Positions 30,271 through 38,698 of a stretch of DNA of 64,000 nucleotides are shown piece after piece (the stretch's first letter is position 1; every line of letters starts with the position of its first letter). A model generated the notes under the pieces. The model had not been told where the DNA came from and ran no database searches. It was given only the letters and a program-made list of their open reading frames with translations. The translations under genes and the position numbers were made by a program. Source of the DNA: Bacillus subtilis (lineage in GTDB: Bacteria; Pseudomonadota; Alphaproteobacteria; Rhizobiales; Rhizobiaceae); the NCBI GenBank assembly GCA_021733665.1, contig JAHREI010000002.1, forward strand, positions 682,001 through 746,000. Direction: 5' to 3'.

Positions 30271-30306
30271 AAAACGGCCGCAGACTATAAATCTGCGGCC
30301 GTTTTC
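30271..30306. terminator. Strong rho-independent terminator
   Basis: AAAACGGCCGCAGA (30271-30284) and TCTGCGGCCGTTTT (30292-30305) form a 14-base-pair stem with a 7-base loop, between the binding-protein gene and the convergent stress-protein gene. Confidence 0.9.
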
Positions 30307-30358
30307 TATGCCAGATGGCATAATCTGAAATTCAGGATTTCTGGTCAGAAACCTGCTT

Positions 30359-30808
30359 TTAGCGCACAACCAGAATAGCGGTTTTGGTATGTGTCAGCAC
30401 TTCGCTTGTCTGGCTGCCCAGCAACAAACGGCCGATACCGCGGCGACCATGCGAGGTCATAACGATCAGATCAACGTCGCTCTTTTCGCTGAATTCCGTG
30501 ATTGCTTCAGCCGGCCAGCGATCATCGATATGTTTCAGCTCGGCCTTAACGCCGTGTTTTGTAGCTGTTTCAGCAGCAGCTTTAAGAACAGACTGCGCCT
30601 GACTGGCCTGATTTTCATTATAGATTTCGATATCTTTTGGGCTGGCAATCCAGCCTGCACTGCTGGCAGTTGCCATCATCGGAAAAGGCTCAGTTACGGT
30701 CAGAATTGTAACTTTACTGCCGAGTTTGGCCGCGAGTTCCAGCCCCTGATCCAGACCTTTTTGTGCCAGATCCGATCCGTCCGTAGCGATTAGAATATGC
30801 TTATACAT
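30359..30808 (-). CDS. Universal stress protein, UspA family
   Basis: 149 residues, one Usp domain. The N-terminus MYKHILIATDGSDLAQKGLDQ and the ATP-binding signature VMTSHGRRGIGRLLLGSQTSEVLTH (G-2x-G-9x-G-S/T pattern) are present, so it is of the nucleotide-binding class. Start ATG 30808 follows CAGGGATGGCACG; a longer frame to 30868 is unlikely. Such proteins accumulate under starvation, oxidative or low-oxygen stress. The divergent gene at 31128 resembles another stress-type membrane protein, hinting at a shared stress theme. No consensus FNR or EcfG site was found before it. Confidence 0.9.
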   Translation of the reverse strand: MYKHILIATDGSDLAQKGLDQGLELAAKLGSKVTILTVTEPFPMMATASSAGWIASPKDIEIYNENQASQAQSVLKAAAETATKHGVKAELKHIDDRWPAEAITEFSEKSDVDLIVMTSHGRRGIGRLLLGSQTSEVLTHTKTAILVVR

Positions 30809-31127
30809 CGTGCCATCCCTGCTCCGTAAATTGACATATCTTCTATGAAGCCGGAGCCCAAACATCATTTAACTTCATATTGAAGTGTGTACATTCTATC
30901 GGGCATATTGCTTGGTGTGAAGATAAATGCGTAACAAAACAGCAAACAAATTTTATAAATTCGGATCATTTAAACCGCGACAATTAAAGCCTTAAATAAA
31001 AAAAATATTGTGATACCATTCTATATTACAACTGGTAAAATTGACGGCAGTGAAATCAAATAAACAACTGCATAATTATTCGCATTTACGCTTGAAAGGT
31101 AATATCAAACAGCTTGGGAGAAATAAA
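30809..31127. other. A+T-rich divergent intergenic region
   Basis: About 320 bases between the universal stress gene and the glycine-rich membrane protein. Strongly A+T rich in 30930-31050. No gene, tRNA or clear operator was seen. Confidence 0.4.
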
Positions 31128-31691
31128 ATGAAAATTATTTCAAGGATTTATGATCAATACGGCCCTGCGAAACAAGTCGTGCATAATCTTGAAGCTGCAG
31201 GATTTCCTCACTCTGATATTATCATTGTAAGTCGTAAATATGCCGTAGATGACACCTCTACCTGCGACAGTATTGTCAACGGTGCCGGTATGGGCGCCAT
31301 AGTGGGCGGTGCAACAGGACTACTCATTGGTCTTAATCTGATCAGCGCTCCGATATTTGCATCCGTTTTAAATTCAGACTGGATCGTATCTGCTGCTATC
31401 GGCATGATTATAGGTGCAGCGACAGGCAGCATCATAGGGAGTATTATTAACTCATTCACATCTGCCGGTATCAGCAAGGAAGATGCCCGTTTGTGTATTG
31501 AGGCATCCAAACTAGGCAAAACCATCGTTAGCCTGCGTCTCAAAGATCAGGGAAAACCGCAAATGGAAACGGAAGCCAATCAAATCATGGATGTTCCGGA
31601 AGCACAAACTATCGAGCAGTTTCGTAATCTTTATAGCCGCACTTTACCGCAATTAATTAGCCATACGAAACACCGCCACACCAGTGCATAG
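31128..31691 (+). CDS. Glycine-rich membrane protein, general stress protein 17M-like
   Basis: 187 residues. The N-terminus (KIISRIYDQYGPAKQVVHNLEAAGFPHSDIIIVSR) matches the YflT/general-stress 17M N-terminal domain. It is followed by a hydrophobic glycine-zipper region (about 48-110, GAGMGAIVGGATGLLIGL and GMIIGAATGSIIGSII) expected to span or insert in the membrane, then a domain with GISKEDARLCIEASKLGKTIVSLR. Start ATG 31128 has GGGAGAAATAA upstream; a longer frame from 31041 has no site. Function is not known. It ends two bases before the convergent DUF4239 gene. Confidence 0.7.
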   Translation: MKIISRIYDQYGPAKQVVHNLEAAGFPHSDIIIVSRKYAVDDTSTCDSIVNGAGMGAIVGGATGLLIGLNLISAPIFASVLNSDWIVSAAIGMIIGAATGSIIGSIINSFTSAGISKEDARLCIEASKLGKTIVSLRLKDQGKPQMETEANQIMDVPEAQTIEQFRNLYSRTLPQLISHTKHRHTSA

Positions 31692-31692
31692 A

Positions 31693-32496
31693 TCAGCTCG
31701 GATCTTTCTTGTAAAAAGCTTCCGGTAGGCTTTGCGTGCCTTTCTGACTGGTAAAAAGCACACTTGGCTCGATACGGCCAGCGCCGCGATAGGGGCTGGC
31801 ATGAATGGCTAAAATCCACATACTCATAACTGCCGTCACAATATAAATACCCAGTGCTTTACGGCCTGCTTTTGGTCTGTCTGCATGAACTGCAGTAATT
31901 ACAACCAGAGACAGAACCGTAAGGAAGAAAACCAGATACCACTTATAATGATTGACGGAGCTGGAGCCCAGCGCAAGACGCTTATTACGCGCATCCTGCA
32001 TTTCATCAAAATCCTGCACCATCTGGGACATCAGCGCGCCCGATATATCCGTGCGAGACAATGCAATCATAGCGATACGGATATTTTGCAAGGATTCTTC
32101 GACAGCGCGCGCAGGCTGGTTATTATAGCCTTTGTGCCATTCATCCGTAATCACGGAGACGCGATATGTCGTCAGAGCTTTCAGCAATAGCGGATCATTC
32201 AGCGCTTCCGGCCGCGCCATACCAATCAGACGAGTAATGGATGAACGTTCTTCGCTTGCAGCCTGATCCGCCCTACTATTCACCGCCCAGGTATCAGCCG
32301 CGACAAAGCCGAGAGCCAGAGCCCATGCTGTCGCAATAGTGCCAATAAAAGCGCCGATCGGCAGCGAGAGAATATCTTTGGATGCCTGTTTGCCGAAAAC
32401 TTTCAGAAACACCAATCCGACAATGTAAAAGACAATCCCGCAAATAGTAAAAAGCAAAAACATTAAAATCGGCGGAATACCAAATAAGTAATGCAT
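31693..32496 (-). CDS. DUF4239 integral membrane protein
   Basis: 267 residues with an N-terminal helix (ILMFLLFTICGIVFYIVGLVF), a second near residues 48-68, and two more in the C-terminal third (WYLVFFLTVLSLVVITAVHAD and IYIVTAVMSMWILAIHA). The soluble middle (about 75-175) is helical. This pattern and the segment AADTWAVNSRADQAASEERSSITRL fit DUF4239, a bestrophin-like family of unknown function. The C-terminus contains SPYRGAGRIEPSVL. The ATG at 32496 lies after a T/A-rich stretch without a strong binding site. No partner gene is apparent. Confidence 0.75.
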   Translation of the reverse strand: MHYLFGIPPILMFLLFTICGIVFYIVGLVFLKVFGKQASKDILSLPIGAFIGTIATAWALALGFVAADTWAVNSRADQAASEERSSITRLIGMARPEALNDPLLLKALTTYRVSVITDEWHKGYNNQPARAVEESLQNIRIAMIALSRTDISGALMSQMVQDFDEMQDARNKRLALGSSSVNHYKWYLVFFLTVLSLVVITAVHADRPKAGRKALGIYIVTAVMSMWILAIHASPYRGAGRIEPSVLFTSQKGTQSLPEAFYKKDPS

Positions 32497-32623
32497 TTTG
32501 CCCCCTCTGAGCGCGCTGCTATTGTCTGTACGATGTCACCCTCAGATGGTTTTGCACTCTATTTTACATTAATTCAATATTTTACCACAGAATAAATCAG
32601 CCTGCAGACCAACAGCTATAATT

Positions 32624-33433
32624 CTATTCAGCATTACCTGCTTGCTGACGCATATAATCGCGTGGAGAAGCCCCCAGCATGCGTTTAAACATTGTGGTAA
32701 AAGCTGCGGCACTCTCATAGCCGGTATCGAAAGCAACGGATGTAATCGACTCGCCGGAGGCCAGTTTCGGCAGCGATGCGAAAATACAGGCTTGCTGGCG
32801 CCACATCACAAAACTCACACCGGTCTGCGCGCGAAACAGCCTTGTAAACGACCGCCTGCTCATACTCAGCCGCTGCGCCCAATTATCAATGCTGGCAGCA
32901 GGATCAGGCGCCTTCAGAAATTCCTTACATAAAACGGCCAAAGACGGCTTTTCCGGAAACGGCAATCCCAGTTCACGGACAGGCAAACGTGTAATTTCAT
33001 GTATCAACAGGTCAAACAATAAGCCACTGCGCTCATCATCCTTGTCAGGTTTTTGCAGCTTCACCACTTCGGCTAACAGGCTTCGTGTTAATTCATTCAC
33101 GGACAACACACACGGATAATCACTATGCGCATAATCGCGCATATAGACCGACTGCATCTCCACACCGGAGAACATCTCAACACGATGCTCAATACCACGC
33201 GGGATCAGCAAAGCATGATCCGGCGGGATCATCCAGCGCCCGCGCTCTGTCGCCACCAATGCAACACCGGAACGTGCATATAAAAACTGGGTACGGGAGT
33301 GCCGGTGTAACGGTATCAGCAAGCCGCCCGGATACTGCCTGCGCAGGGCAACAACCGGATCGGCAGCGTGTTCCACCAGATCGAAACCCTGCTCAATCAG
33401 TGCATTTATATCATTCGGACTATTAAATTGCAT
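32624..33433 (-). CDS. AraC family transcriptional regulator (cupin plus HTH, NimR-like)
   Basis: 269 residues. The N-terminal half is a cupin fold (GLLIPLHRHSRTQFLYARSGVALV, then LLIPRGIEHRVEMF), and the C-terminal 110 residues hold two helix-turn-helix motifs, RLSMSRRSFTRLFRAQTG and SVAFDTGYESAAAFTTMFKRMLG ending in PRDYMRQ. This arrangement is typical of the YeaM/NimR group, which often controls a divergent efflux gene. Here the divergent gene is an Fsr-like MFS exporter at 33852, the probable target. Two large inverted repeats lie between them. Ligand unknown. Confidence 0.85.
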   Translation of the reverse strand: MQFNSPNDINALIEQGFDLVEHAADPVVALRRQYPGGLLIPLHRHSRTQFLYARSGVALVATERGRWMIPPDHALLIPRGIEHRVEMFSGVEMQSVYMRDYAHSDYPCVLSVNELTRSLLAEVVKLQKPDKDDERSGLLFDLLIHEITRLPVRELGLPFPEKPSLAVLCKEFLKAPDPAASIDNWAQRLSMSRRSFTRLFRAQTGVSFVMWRQQACIFASLPKLASGESITSVAFDTGYESAAAFTTMFKRMLGASPRDYMRQQAGNAE

Positions 33434-33611
33434 GTTTTGGCCCAGTTAAAAAACTTTACGTCCTTAGCACGAAAGCAGGCCATAGAAAAGCAGACTAAGC
33501 AGAATGCTGCCAGTCAGGGATAATTCAGAAACCGGCACAACTGCCGGATGCGCAATATTGTTTCACCTTTATCGCCATCCGACAGCGGTATGAAAACATC
33601 ATACCCCGATA

Positions 33612-33684
33612 CTAGCGGTCTCATTTCGACATTTGCATTCCTTAGCAACAAGTGCCGAGCAAATGTCGAAATTAAAAGACCACT
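33612..33684. repeat. Inverted repeat 1 (14-base perfect core)
   Basis: ATTTCGACATTTGC (33623-33636) is mirrored by GCAAATGTCGAAAT (33659-33672). The outer parts CTAGCGGTCT and AGACCACTA continue the symmetry with small mismatches, giving arms of about 24 bases around a 22-base centre. Confidence 0.85.
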
Positions 33685-33701
33685 AACAACTATATAAAAC
33701 G

Positions 33702-33775
33702 AGTGGATTTTTCGAATTTGTTGTTTGACACAGCATTCGTGTTTGTCAGGGTTCAAACAACAAATTCAATCCACT
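33702..33775. repeat. Inverted repeat 2
   Basis: The left arm starts AGTGGATT and continues GAATTTGTTGTTTGA (33702-33728, with four extra bases between these blocks); the right arm (33753-33775) is its inverse, TCAAACAACAAATTC then AATCCACT. Centre about 24 bases. Confidence 0.85.
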
Positions 33776-33851
33776 AGCAATATTGCGTAAGTCAGTAATC
33801 ATCAGACGCAGCGCATTCTTGCGATGGCATAACATATCCGGAGCACTTGCA

Positions 33852-35054
33852 ATGACTACCGTGACCAGCCCGTCACCCAAAATAGCCGAAACTACAGCAG
33901 TATCACTGATTGTGGTCGTCGCTTTTTGCCACATGTTTAACGATATTATGCAGTCGCTGCTGTCTGCAATTTATCCGCTTATCAAGACCAATTATAATCT
34001 GGATTTCCGCCAGATCGGCCTTCTGACCATGACATTTCAGATTACCGCTTCGCTGCTACAGCCGGTGATCGGGATTATCACAGACCGCTGGCCTATGCCT
34101 TATTCGCTGCCACTTTCCAGTGTCAGCACCTTTACCGGTCTTATTCTGCTCGCCAATGCGGACAGTTACACAGTACTGCTGATCGGCTCCAGCCTCATCG
34201 GTCTGGGTTCAGCGATCTTCCATCCGGAAGCATCCCGCGTTGCCCGTATCGCCTCCGGCGGTCGCCACGGCTTTGCGCAGTCGCTGTTTCAGGTCGGCGG
34301 CAATTTCGGCTCCGCACTCGGCCCCCTGCTTGCAGCCTTTATCATTCTGCCGAATGGCCAGTCGAGCGTGGCATGGCTGGCAATTATCGCGGTTTTCGGC
34401 TTTATCGCGCTGACCCGCGTCAGCCGCTGGTATGCTGAAAAACAGCGCCAGAATAAAAACAAACCGGCTGCAGACCGCACTTTGCCGCTACCACAGGGGC
34501 GTGTTCTGTTTGCGATAGCCATTCTCGTGCTGCTTACCACCACCAAGAATGTTTATATGGCCAGCCTGTCCAGCTATTTCACATTCTATGTGATTGAAAA
34601 GTTTGCTGTCAGTGTTCAGAACGCTCAGCTGATCCTGTTCCTGTTCCTCGGCGCATCCGCAGCCGGTGTCTTCCTCGGCGGCCCGATCGGCGACAGAATG
34701 GGCGCACGCTTCGTGATCTGGTTCTCGATCCTCGGTGTTATTCCGTTTGCCCTGATGATGCCTTACGCCAATCTGTTCTGGACCTGCATTCTGGCCGTTG
34801 TCATTGGTATCATCTTCTCCTCAGCATTCTCCGCAATCGTGGTTTTTGCTCAGGAACTGGTGCCGGGACGCGTCGGCATGATTGCCGGTATGTTCTTCGG
34901 CTTTGCTTTTGGCGCTGGTGGTATCGGTGCAGCTCTGCTCGGTGACTATGCAGATACGAAAGGCATTGAATATGTCTATTGGATTTGTTCGTTCCTGCCA
35001 TTGCTTGGCATCCTGACAATCCTGCTGCCGCGCCTGCCTAAAAAGCACGGATAA
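33852..35054 (+). CDS. MFS transporter, Fsr (fosmidomycin resistance)-like
   Basis: 400 residues, about twelve transmembrane helices. The family stretch FCHMFNDIMQSLLSAIYPLIKTNYNLDF in helix 1 and GSAIFHPEASRVARIASGGRHGFAQSLFQVGGNFG in the centre match Fsr-type exporters, which in E. coli confer fosmidomycin resistance. The second half holds GPIGDRMGARFVIWFSILG. Start ATG 33852 has CCGGAGCAC before it; an upstream in-frame start at 33783 falls in the repeat-flanked leader. It is divergent from the AraC regulator. The natural substrate is unknown. A perfect terminator follows. Confidence 0.87.
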   Translation: MTTVTSPSPKIAETTAVSLIVVVAFCHMFNDIMQSLLSAIYPLIKTNYNLDFRQIGLLTMTFQITASLLQPVIGIITDRWPMPYSLPLSSVSTFTGLILLANADSYTVLLIGSSLIGLGSAIFHPEASRVARIASGGRHGFAQSLFQVGGNFGSALGPLLAAFIILPNGQSSVAWLAIIAVFGFIALTRVSRWYAEKQRQNKNKPAADRTLPLPQGRVLFAIAILVLLTTTKNVYMASLSSYFTFYVIEKFAVSVQNAQLILFLFLGASAAGVFLGGPIGDRMGARFVIWFSILGVIPFALMMPYANLFWTCILAVVIGIIFSSAFSAIVVFAQELVPGRVGMIAGMFFGFAFGAGGIGAALLGDYADTKGIEYVYWICSFLPLLGILTILLPRLPKKHG

Positions 35055-35072
35055 TCGCAGTACATTAGCAAT

Positions 35073-35111
35073 AAAAACGGGGAAGACTTTGCAGTCTTCC
35101 CCGTTTTTTTA
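35073..35111 (+). terminator. Strong rho-independent terminator
   Basis: AAAAACGGGGAAGACT (35073-35088) and AGTCTTCCCCGTTTTT (35093-35108) form a 16-base-pair stem with a 4-base loop and T-run. Confidence 0.92.
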
Positions 35112-35203
35112 TCTCAAATGCTTGCTCTGAAACTTCCTGTATCGGGACCTATTCGAGACAGAAAAAGCAGGAGAACCGGCCTGATCAGAGCCTGTCTCAA
35201 GAC

Positions 35204-35467
35204 TTATTTCTTGAGGTATTCCTGCAGCTCATCATAAGCTTTGCAAGCTTCAGCCATATCAGTTGTGCCCTGATATTTGGTCTGCATTTCCTGAGCTTTC
35301 GCCATAATTTCCTGGGCTTTGCTCGGGTCTTTCATAACCGCTTCCTGAATAGCCGTGGTTACATCGGTTACCTTCTTAGTCAGCTCTTCCTGAGTGCAGG
35401 CAGAAGCAGCAGCTACAGTCATCAGCAGTGCAGAAGCGGAAACGGCAACCAGTGTTTTAATCTTCAT
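35204..35467 (-). CDS. Small secreted helical protein
   Basis: 87 residues from ATG 35467 with AGAGAGATAC upstream. A signal peptide (MKIKTLVAVSASALLMTVAA, cleaved near ASA) precedes a short helical domain CTQEELTKKVTDVTTAIQEAV with AQEIMAKAQEMQTKYQ, and a second cysteine in EACKAYDELQEYLKK. The two mature cysteines could form a disulfide. It resembles small periplasmic proteins of unknown function in Brucella-related genomes. No domain was recognised. It is a single gene; 139 bases downstream is a convergent terminator. Confidence 0.7.
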   Translation of the reverse strand: MKIKTLVAVSASALLMTVAAASACTQEELTKKVTDVTTAIQEAVMKDPSKAQEIMAKAQEMQTKYQGTTDMAEACKAYDELQEYLKK

Positions 35468-35663
35468 AGAAGTATCTCTCTTTACGGTTATCAATAAACG
35501 AGCAAATAATTTATGCGTTGCTAACCTATGCCGTGCGTTTATGTATTTAAAATAACAAATTGTTATTCAGTAAAACAAAAAATAAACGAAACGCTGATTT
35601 TTTTCCTTTTCGAAGAAAATTGTTTTATAAAAATAACAGGACTTTTCTTGGGGGACAAATATA

Positions 35664-36029
35664 GTGCGGACAGTCATTTTGTCTGCTGCTTTAGCAGCTT
35701 TCAGTTCCGGTGCGCTGGCGCAACCAATTGATTCATACAGAGCGCGACTCAGCAAACAGGATCACTATAATTCATCCGGTGATGCTCTGATTTCAGCAGC
35801 AACAATCATCCGTCAGGATCGCGCTAATTTCTATGTATTCGGAAAACTCGATCCGGAAGATGAGTATGACACCTTCTTCAACGACAAAGCCAATCGCGCC
35901 CGTCTGGAAAAAATGCTGAGTCGCGGCTCCATCTCAGACAGTGATGTTAAAAGCATCCTGAATGGAACACCGCTGATCCGCGTGGATATCCATGAAGAAT
36001 ATGTAGTCGTAACTATAGAGGAACATTAA
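35664..36029 (+). CDS. Small secreted hypothetical protein
   Basis: 121 residues starting at GTG 35664, with GGGGGAC upstream. A signal peptide (MRTVILSAALAAFSSGALAQ) is visible. The mature part (PIDSYRARLSKQDHYNSSGDAL...) shows SAATIIRQDRANFYVFGKLDPEDEYDTFFNDKANRARLEKML, and ends in VDIHEEYVVVTIEEH. The composition is hydrophilic with no cysteine after the signal. It seems to be a periplasmic protein of unknown role; no domain was recognised. It is separated from the GNAT gene by only 8 bases in convergent orientation. Confidence 0.7.
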   Translation: MRTVILSAALAAFSSGALAQPIDSYRARLSKQDHYNSSGDALISAATIIRQDRANFYVFGKLDPEDEYDTFFNDKANRARLEKMLSRGSISDSDVKSILNGTPLIRVDIHEEYVVVTIEEH

Positions 36030-36037
36030 TAGCCTGA

Positions 36038-36556
36038 TTAATTGAGGTTCTTCCAAAAGATGATAGTGCCGGTCAGTTCGCCAAAAGGATTAAGGGCAAA
36101 ATCCGGAATTTCACCGGCACGCAGAAAACCCAGTTTTTCATAAAGTGACACAGCATTGCTGTCACTGGCAGTATCCAACACCAGATGTGTCCGTTTATGA
36201 TCTCGTGCCAGCGCTTCAGCTGCCTGCATCAGCAATGTTGCTACGCCCTGCCCGCGATAATCTACAGATGTCATCAGCTTACTGATTTCAGCGCGATGCG
36301 GCTGATTAGGCGTCTGTACCAGCACCAGACTAACGGTACCCGCCAGCCTTTCACCATCATATGCGCCCAGAATAATGCGCTCGCCCTGATCCGCAGACTC
36401 GAGCACATCACGCCAAAAATTCTCGGCATCTGCAGGCTCCAACGGATGCAGAAAACTGACAGAACCACCGCTCGCCACAGTTTCAATCAACAAATTACAC
36501 AGCATAGTCAACTGCGCCGGTGTTGAAGAAACAGGTCTGATTGAAAAGACTGTCAT
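36038..36556 (-). CDS. GNAT family N-acetyltransferase
   Basis: 172 residues from ATG 36556 (MTVFSIRPVSS). The acetyl-CoA binding motif A is VDYRGQGVATLLMQAAEALAR, preceded by AEISKLMTSV and followed by LVLDTASDSNAVSLYEKLGFLRAGEIP, all typical of GNAT enzymes. The acceptor could be an amino acid, antibiotic or protein. An upstream in-frame start at 36658 would add 34 unconserved residues. No operon partner is visible. The fold is certain, the substrate is not. Confidence 0.85.
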   Translation of the reverse strand: MTVFSIRPVSSTPAQLTMLCNLLIETVASGGSVSFLHPLEPADAENFWRDVLESADQGERIILGAYDGERLAGTVSLVLVQTPNQPHRAEISKLMTSVDYRGQGVATLLMQAAEALARDHKRTHLVLDTASDSNAVSLYEKLGFLRAGEIPDFALNPFGELTGTIIFWKNLN

Positions 36557-36782
36557 AGCCGAAATATCCGTTCTCTTGGGACTGAAAATCTGCTGCCAAT
36601 TTATAGATGAAAATCTTTTCAGAACACAAGAACATTCAAAATAGCTAAAATATTTCAATAAATTGGTTCTCGCAAATTACAAACCATCGTTAGAAAACTT
36701 GCCCGTAAAACTTGCAGTCTTTATAGCAACATAAACCAAAGCGACCTATGACCACTTTGCGCAATGATCCGCGAGGGCTGAT

Positions 36783-37553
36783 ATGGTTCAAAATCTTCTT
36801 AAAGCAACAGTCGTAACGGCTTTGGTAGTCGCATTGAGCCAGATATTCTCATTCAGCATCCGACTTGCATCCGGCCAGCCTTTTACAGCTTTTGTGTTTC
36901 TGATGAACTCGATTATGCCAGTACTGACCGGCTTTCCGATCAGCCTCTATATTTTCATCCAGAATGCAAAGCTGAAAAAGACAACGGATGAACTGACAGA
37001 GGCCAATCGCCTTTTGCAGATTCGTGCTGATACCGACAGTATGACCGGCTTACTCAACCGGAATGCTTTTCTGGGCACGATCAAGCAACTAAACAAAAGC
37101 AGCCGTCTGTCTGCACTGCTGGTAATTGATGCGGATAATTTCAAAAAAATTAATGATATTTATGGCCATCAGGCCGGAGACAAAGCACTGACTGCAATTG
37201 TCGATGCATTACGTCTACCCTTGCGCCAGTGCGATATTATCGGCCGTATCGGCGGTGAGGAGTTTGCAGTCTTTCTGCCAGACACAGATATCAACCCTGC
37301 ACTCAAGATCGCTGAGCAATTGCGCTGCGCGGTTGAGAGCATAGAGTTTCACCCTGCTGAGGAGCAGGATTATCAGCTCAGTATAAGCATCGGACTTGCA
37401 TTTTCTGCTGGCGCTCATACCACATCACAACTGATGCGTATGGCTGATCAGAGCCTGTATCAGGCCAAAGCTAACGGCCGCAATCAGATTGTCATTAATC
37501 AGGAAAGTCTGACCAGCAATACCAAGAGCCTGGACAGCATGGATGCCGCATAA
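36783..37553 (+). CDS. Membrane-anchored diguanylate cyclase (GGDEF domain)
   Basis: 256 residues. Two transmembrane helices are predicted near residues 8-28 and 38-60. The GGDEF domain follows, starting with RADTDSMTGLLNRNAFL; the active-site motif is GGEEF (IGRIGGEEFAVFLPDTD), so cyclase activity is expected. DADNFKKINDIYGHQAGDKAL and ADQSLYQAKANGRNQIV complete the domain. No RxxD inhibitory site is evident in front of GGEEF. It makes c-di-GMP at the inner membrane and probably responds to a signal through the short N-terminal region. RBS GCGAGGGCT precedes ATG 36783. Confidence 0.9.
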   Translation: MVQNLLKATVVTALVVALSQIFSFSIRLASGQPFTAFVFLMNSIMPVLTGFPISLYIFIQNAKLKKTTDELTEANRLLQIRADTDSMTGLLNRNAFLGTIKQLNKSSRLSALLVIDADNFKKINDIYGHQAGDKALTAIVDALRLPLRQCDIIGRIGGEEFAVFLPDTDINPALKIAEQLRCAVESIEFHPAEEQDYQLSISIGLAFSAGAHTTSQLMRMADQSLYQAKANGRNQIVINQESLTSNTKSLDSMDAA

Positions 37554-37556
37554 AAA

Positions 37557-37576
37557 AGGCCGCTTTCCAGCGGCCT
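37557..37576 (-). terminator. Terminator of the choloylglycine hydrolase gene
   Basis: AGGCCGCT (37557-37564) and AGCGGCCT (37569-37576) form a stem followed by a T-run on the - strand. Confidence 0.75.
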
Positions 37577-37598
37577 CAAATGATCACTCAATCTGCCA

Positions 37599-38681
37599 TT
37601 ACTTGGCTTCTTCAAGTCCTAAGAATTGGAACGGCTTGGACTCTTTAAATTCCTCATTGACCTTACCGGAGAAAATATTGGCCTGGTTTTCACCAAGATC
37701 CAGCTTTTTTACTTTTCCGGTTTCAGCCGAGAAATCCAGCCCCTTCAGATCAACCCAGAATGTATTGGGTGTCAGTGCGGATTCAAAGAAATAGAGTTTA
37801 CGTTTCTGATCAGCGACAGTTCTCCAGCGGGTAGAAGAAATATTCGGCTGATCCGGTGTGGTAATACCAAAAGGCACCGACACATTACGAATAACGCCGA
37901 ACACGCTCGCCAAAGCGATATCCGTATTCTCATGTTTAGGAATTGCATTGATATAGAAGGAAGCGCGTGCAAAACGATCTGCTGCACGATTGGTACCTGG
38001 CAGCATTACAGTACCGCCGATCTGTTGCCAGTAGCTGTTCAGCGCCAGTTGCTGGTCGAAGGTCGGTGAGTTGGTCATGACCTGATATTCACGGCTATGG
38101 TGAATAACCTGCTTGCCCTCAATATATTCGATGATCGCGCTGTCGCCACTTGCGTCCGAGATCGACAGATGCAGCGTTGCCAACCGGCTTTCACCCGGCA
38201 CTTTGTCGGTCACGATGGTGAAGGGCTCATCTTTCAGCGCCGTAACGGCCTCTTCAACCGTAGCATAATTGTCCAGCACATATTGCGCCCATGCGGCGAT
38301 GGTCAGTCCCGGTTTGTCTTTGTTGAATTCCGGATAGTCAGACTCAACCAGCCACAAAACGCTGGCTGAAAGCCCCTCTTCGTTCATGCCGTCGGTCGTC
38401 GCAATATCATAACCGGAAGCAATGACGCTGCCATATTTCGACGTCCATTTGATGGAGTTTTCTCCGGCTTCACCATTACGCTCCATGCCCTTTGGGAATA
38501 CCCAGAGGTTAGTCGCAACATCAACTTTCCAGTCCATCGAACGCGCAGTAATCACGTCATTATTAGCACCCTGATAGACAACACGAGTGCAGGCTTCCGC
38601 GATCAGTGGCGAAGCAAACATGGATAAGGCCACTGTCTTGGCGACAAGAACAGAACGAACGGATTTACGCTGAAAAAACAT
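37599..38681 (-). CDS. Secreted choloylglycine hydrolase / penicillin V acylase family protein
   Basis: 360 residues. After a signal peptide ending ...PLIAEA the mature protein begins with Cys (CTRVVYQGANNDVITARSMDW), the N-terminal nucleophile of this Ntn-hydrolase family. Other conserved residues appear in VIASGYDIATTDGMNEEGLSASVLWL and in QVMTNSPTFDQQLALN and RFARASFY. Bile-salt hydrolases and penicillin V acylases share this fold; in Brucella abortus a choloylglycine hydrolase affects bile resistance and the envelope. It lies 17 bases after an outer-membrane protein gene on the same strand, so both are likely cotranscribed. Substrate (bile salt, N-acyl lactone, beta-lactam) cannot be fixed from sequence. 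Confidence 0.88.
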   Translation of the reverse strand: MFFQRKSVRSVLVAKTVALSMFASPLIAEACTRVVYQGANNDVITARSMDWKVDVATNLWVFPKGMERNGEAGENSIKWTSKYGSVIASGYDIATTDGMNEEGLSASVLWLVESDYPEFNKDKPGLTIAAWAQYVLDNYATVEEAVTALKDEPFTIVTDKVPGESRLATLHLSISDASGDSAIIEYIEGKQVIHHSREYQVMTNSPTFDQQLALNSYWQQIGGTVMLPGTNRAADRFARASFYINAIPKHENTDIALASVFGVIRNVSVPFGITTPDQPNISSTRWRTVADQKRKLYFFESALTPNTFWVDLKGLDFSAETGKVKKLDLGENQANIFSGKVNEEFKESKPFQFLGLEEAK

Positions 38682-38698
38682 CAGTCAGACCTCGCTGG

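Larger units (their letters stand above)
33434..33851. other. Divergent intergenic region with two large inverted repeats
   Basis: About 420 bases between the AraC regulator and the MFS exporter. Nearly half is taken up by two consecutive inverted repeats (33612-33684 and 33702-33775). The open frames in it run through the repeats and look like chance. Confidence 0.6.

Noticed and set aside
33514-33756. Open frame of 80 codons on the - strand
   Set aside because: It begins inside one inverted repeat and runs through the other; TTG start, no binding site and no protein-like pattern.
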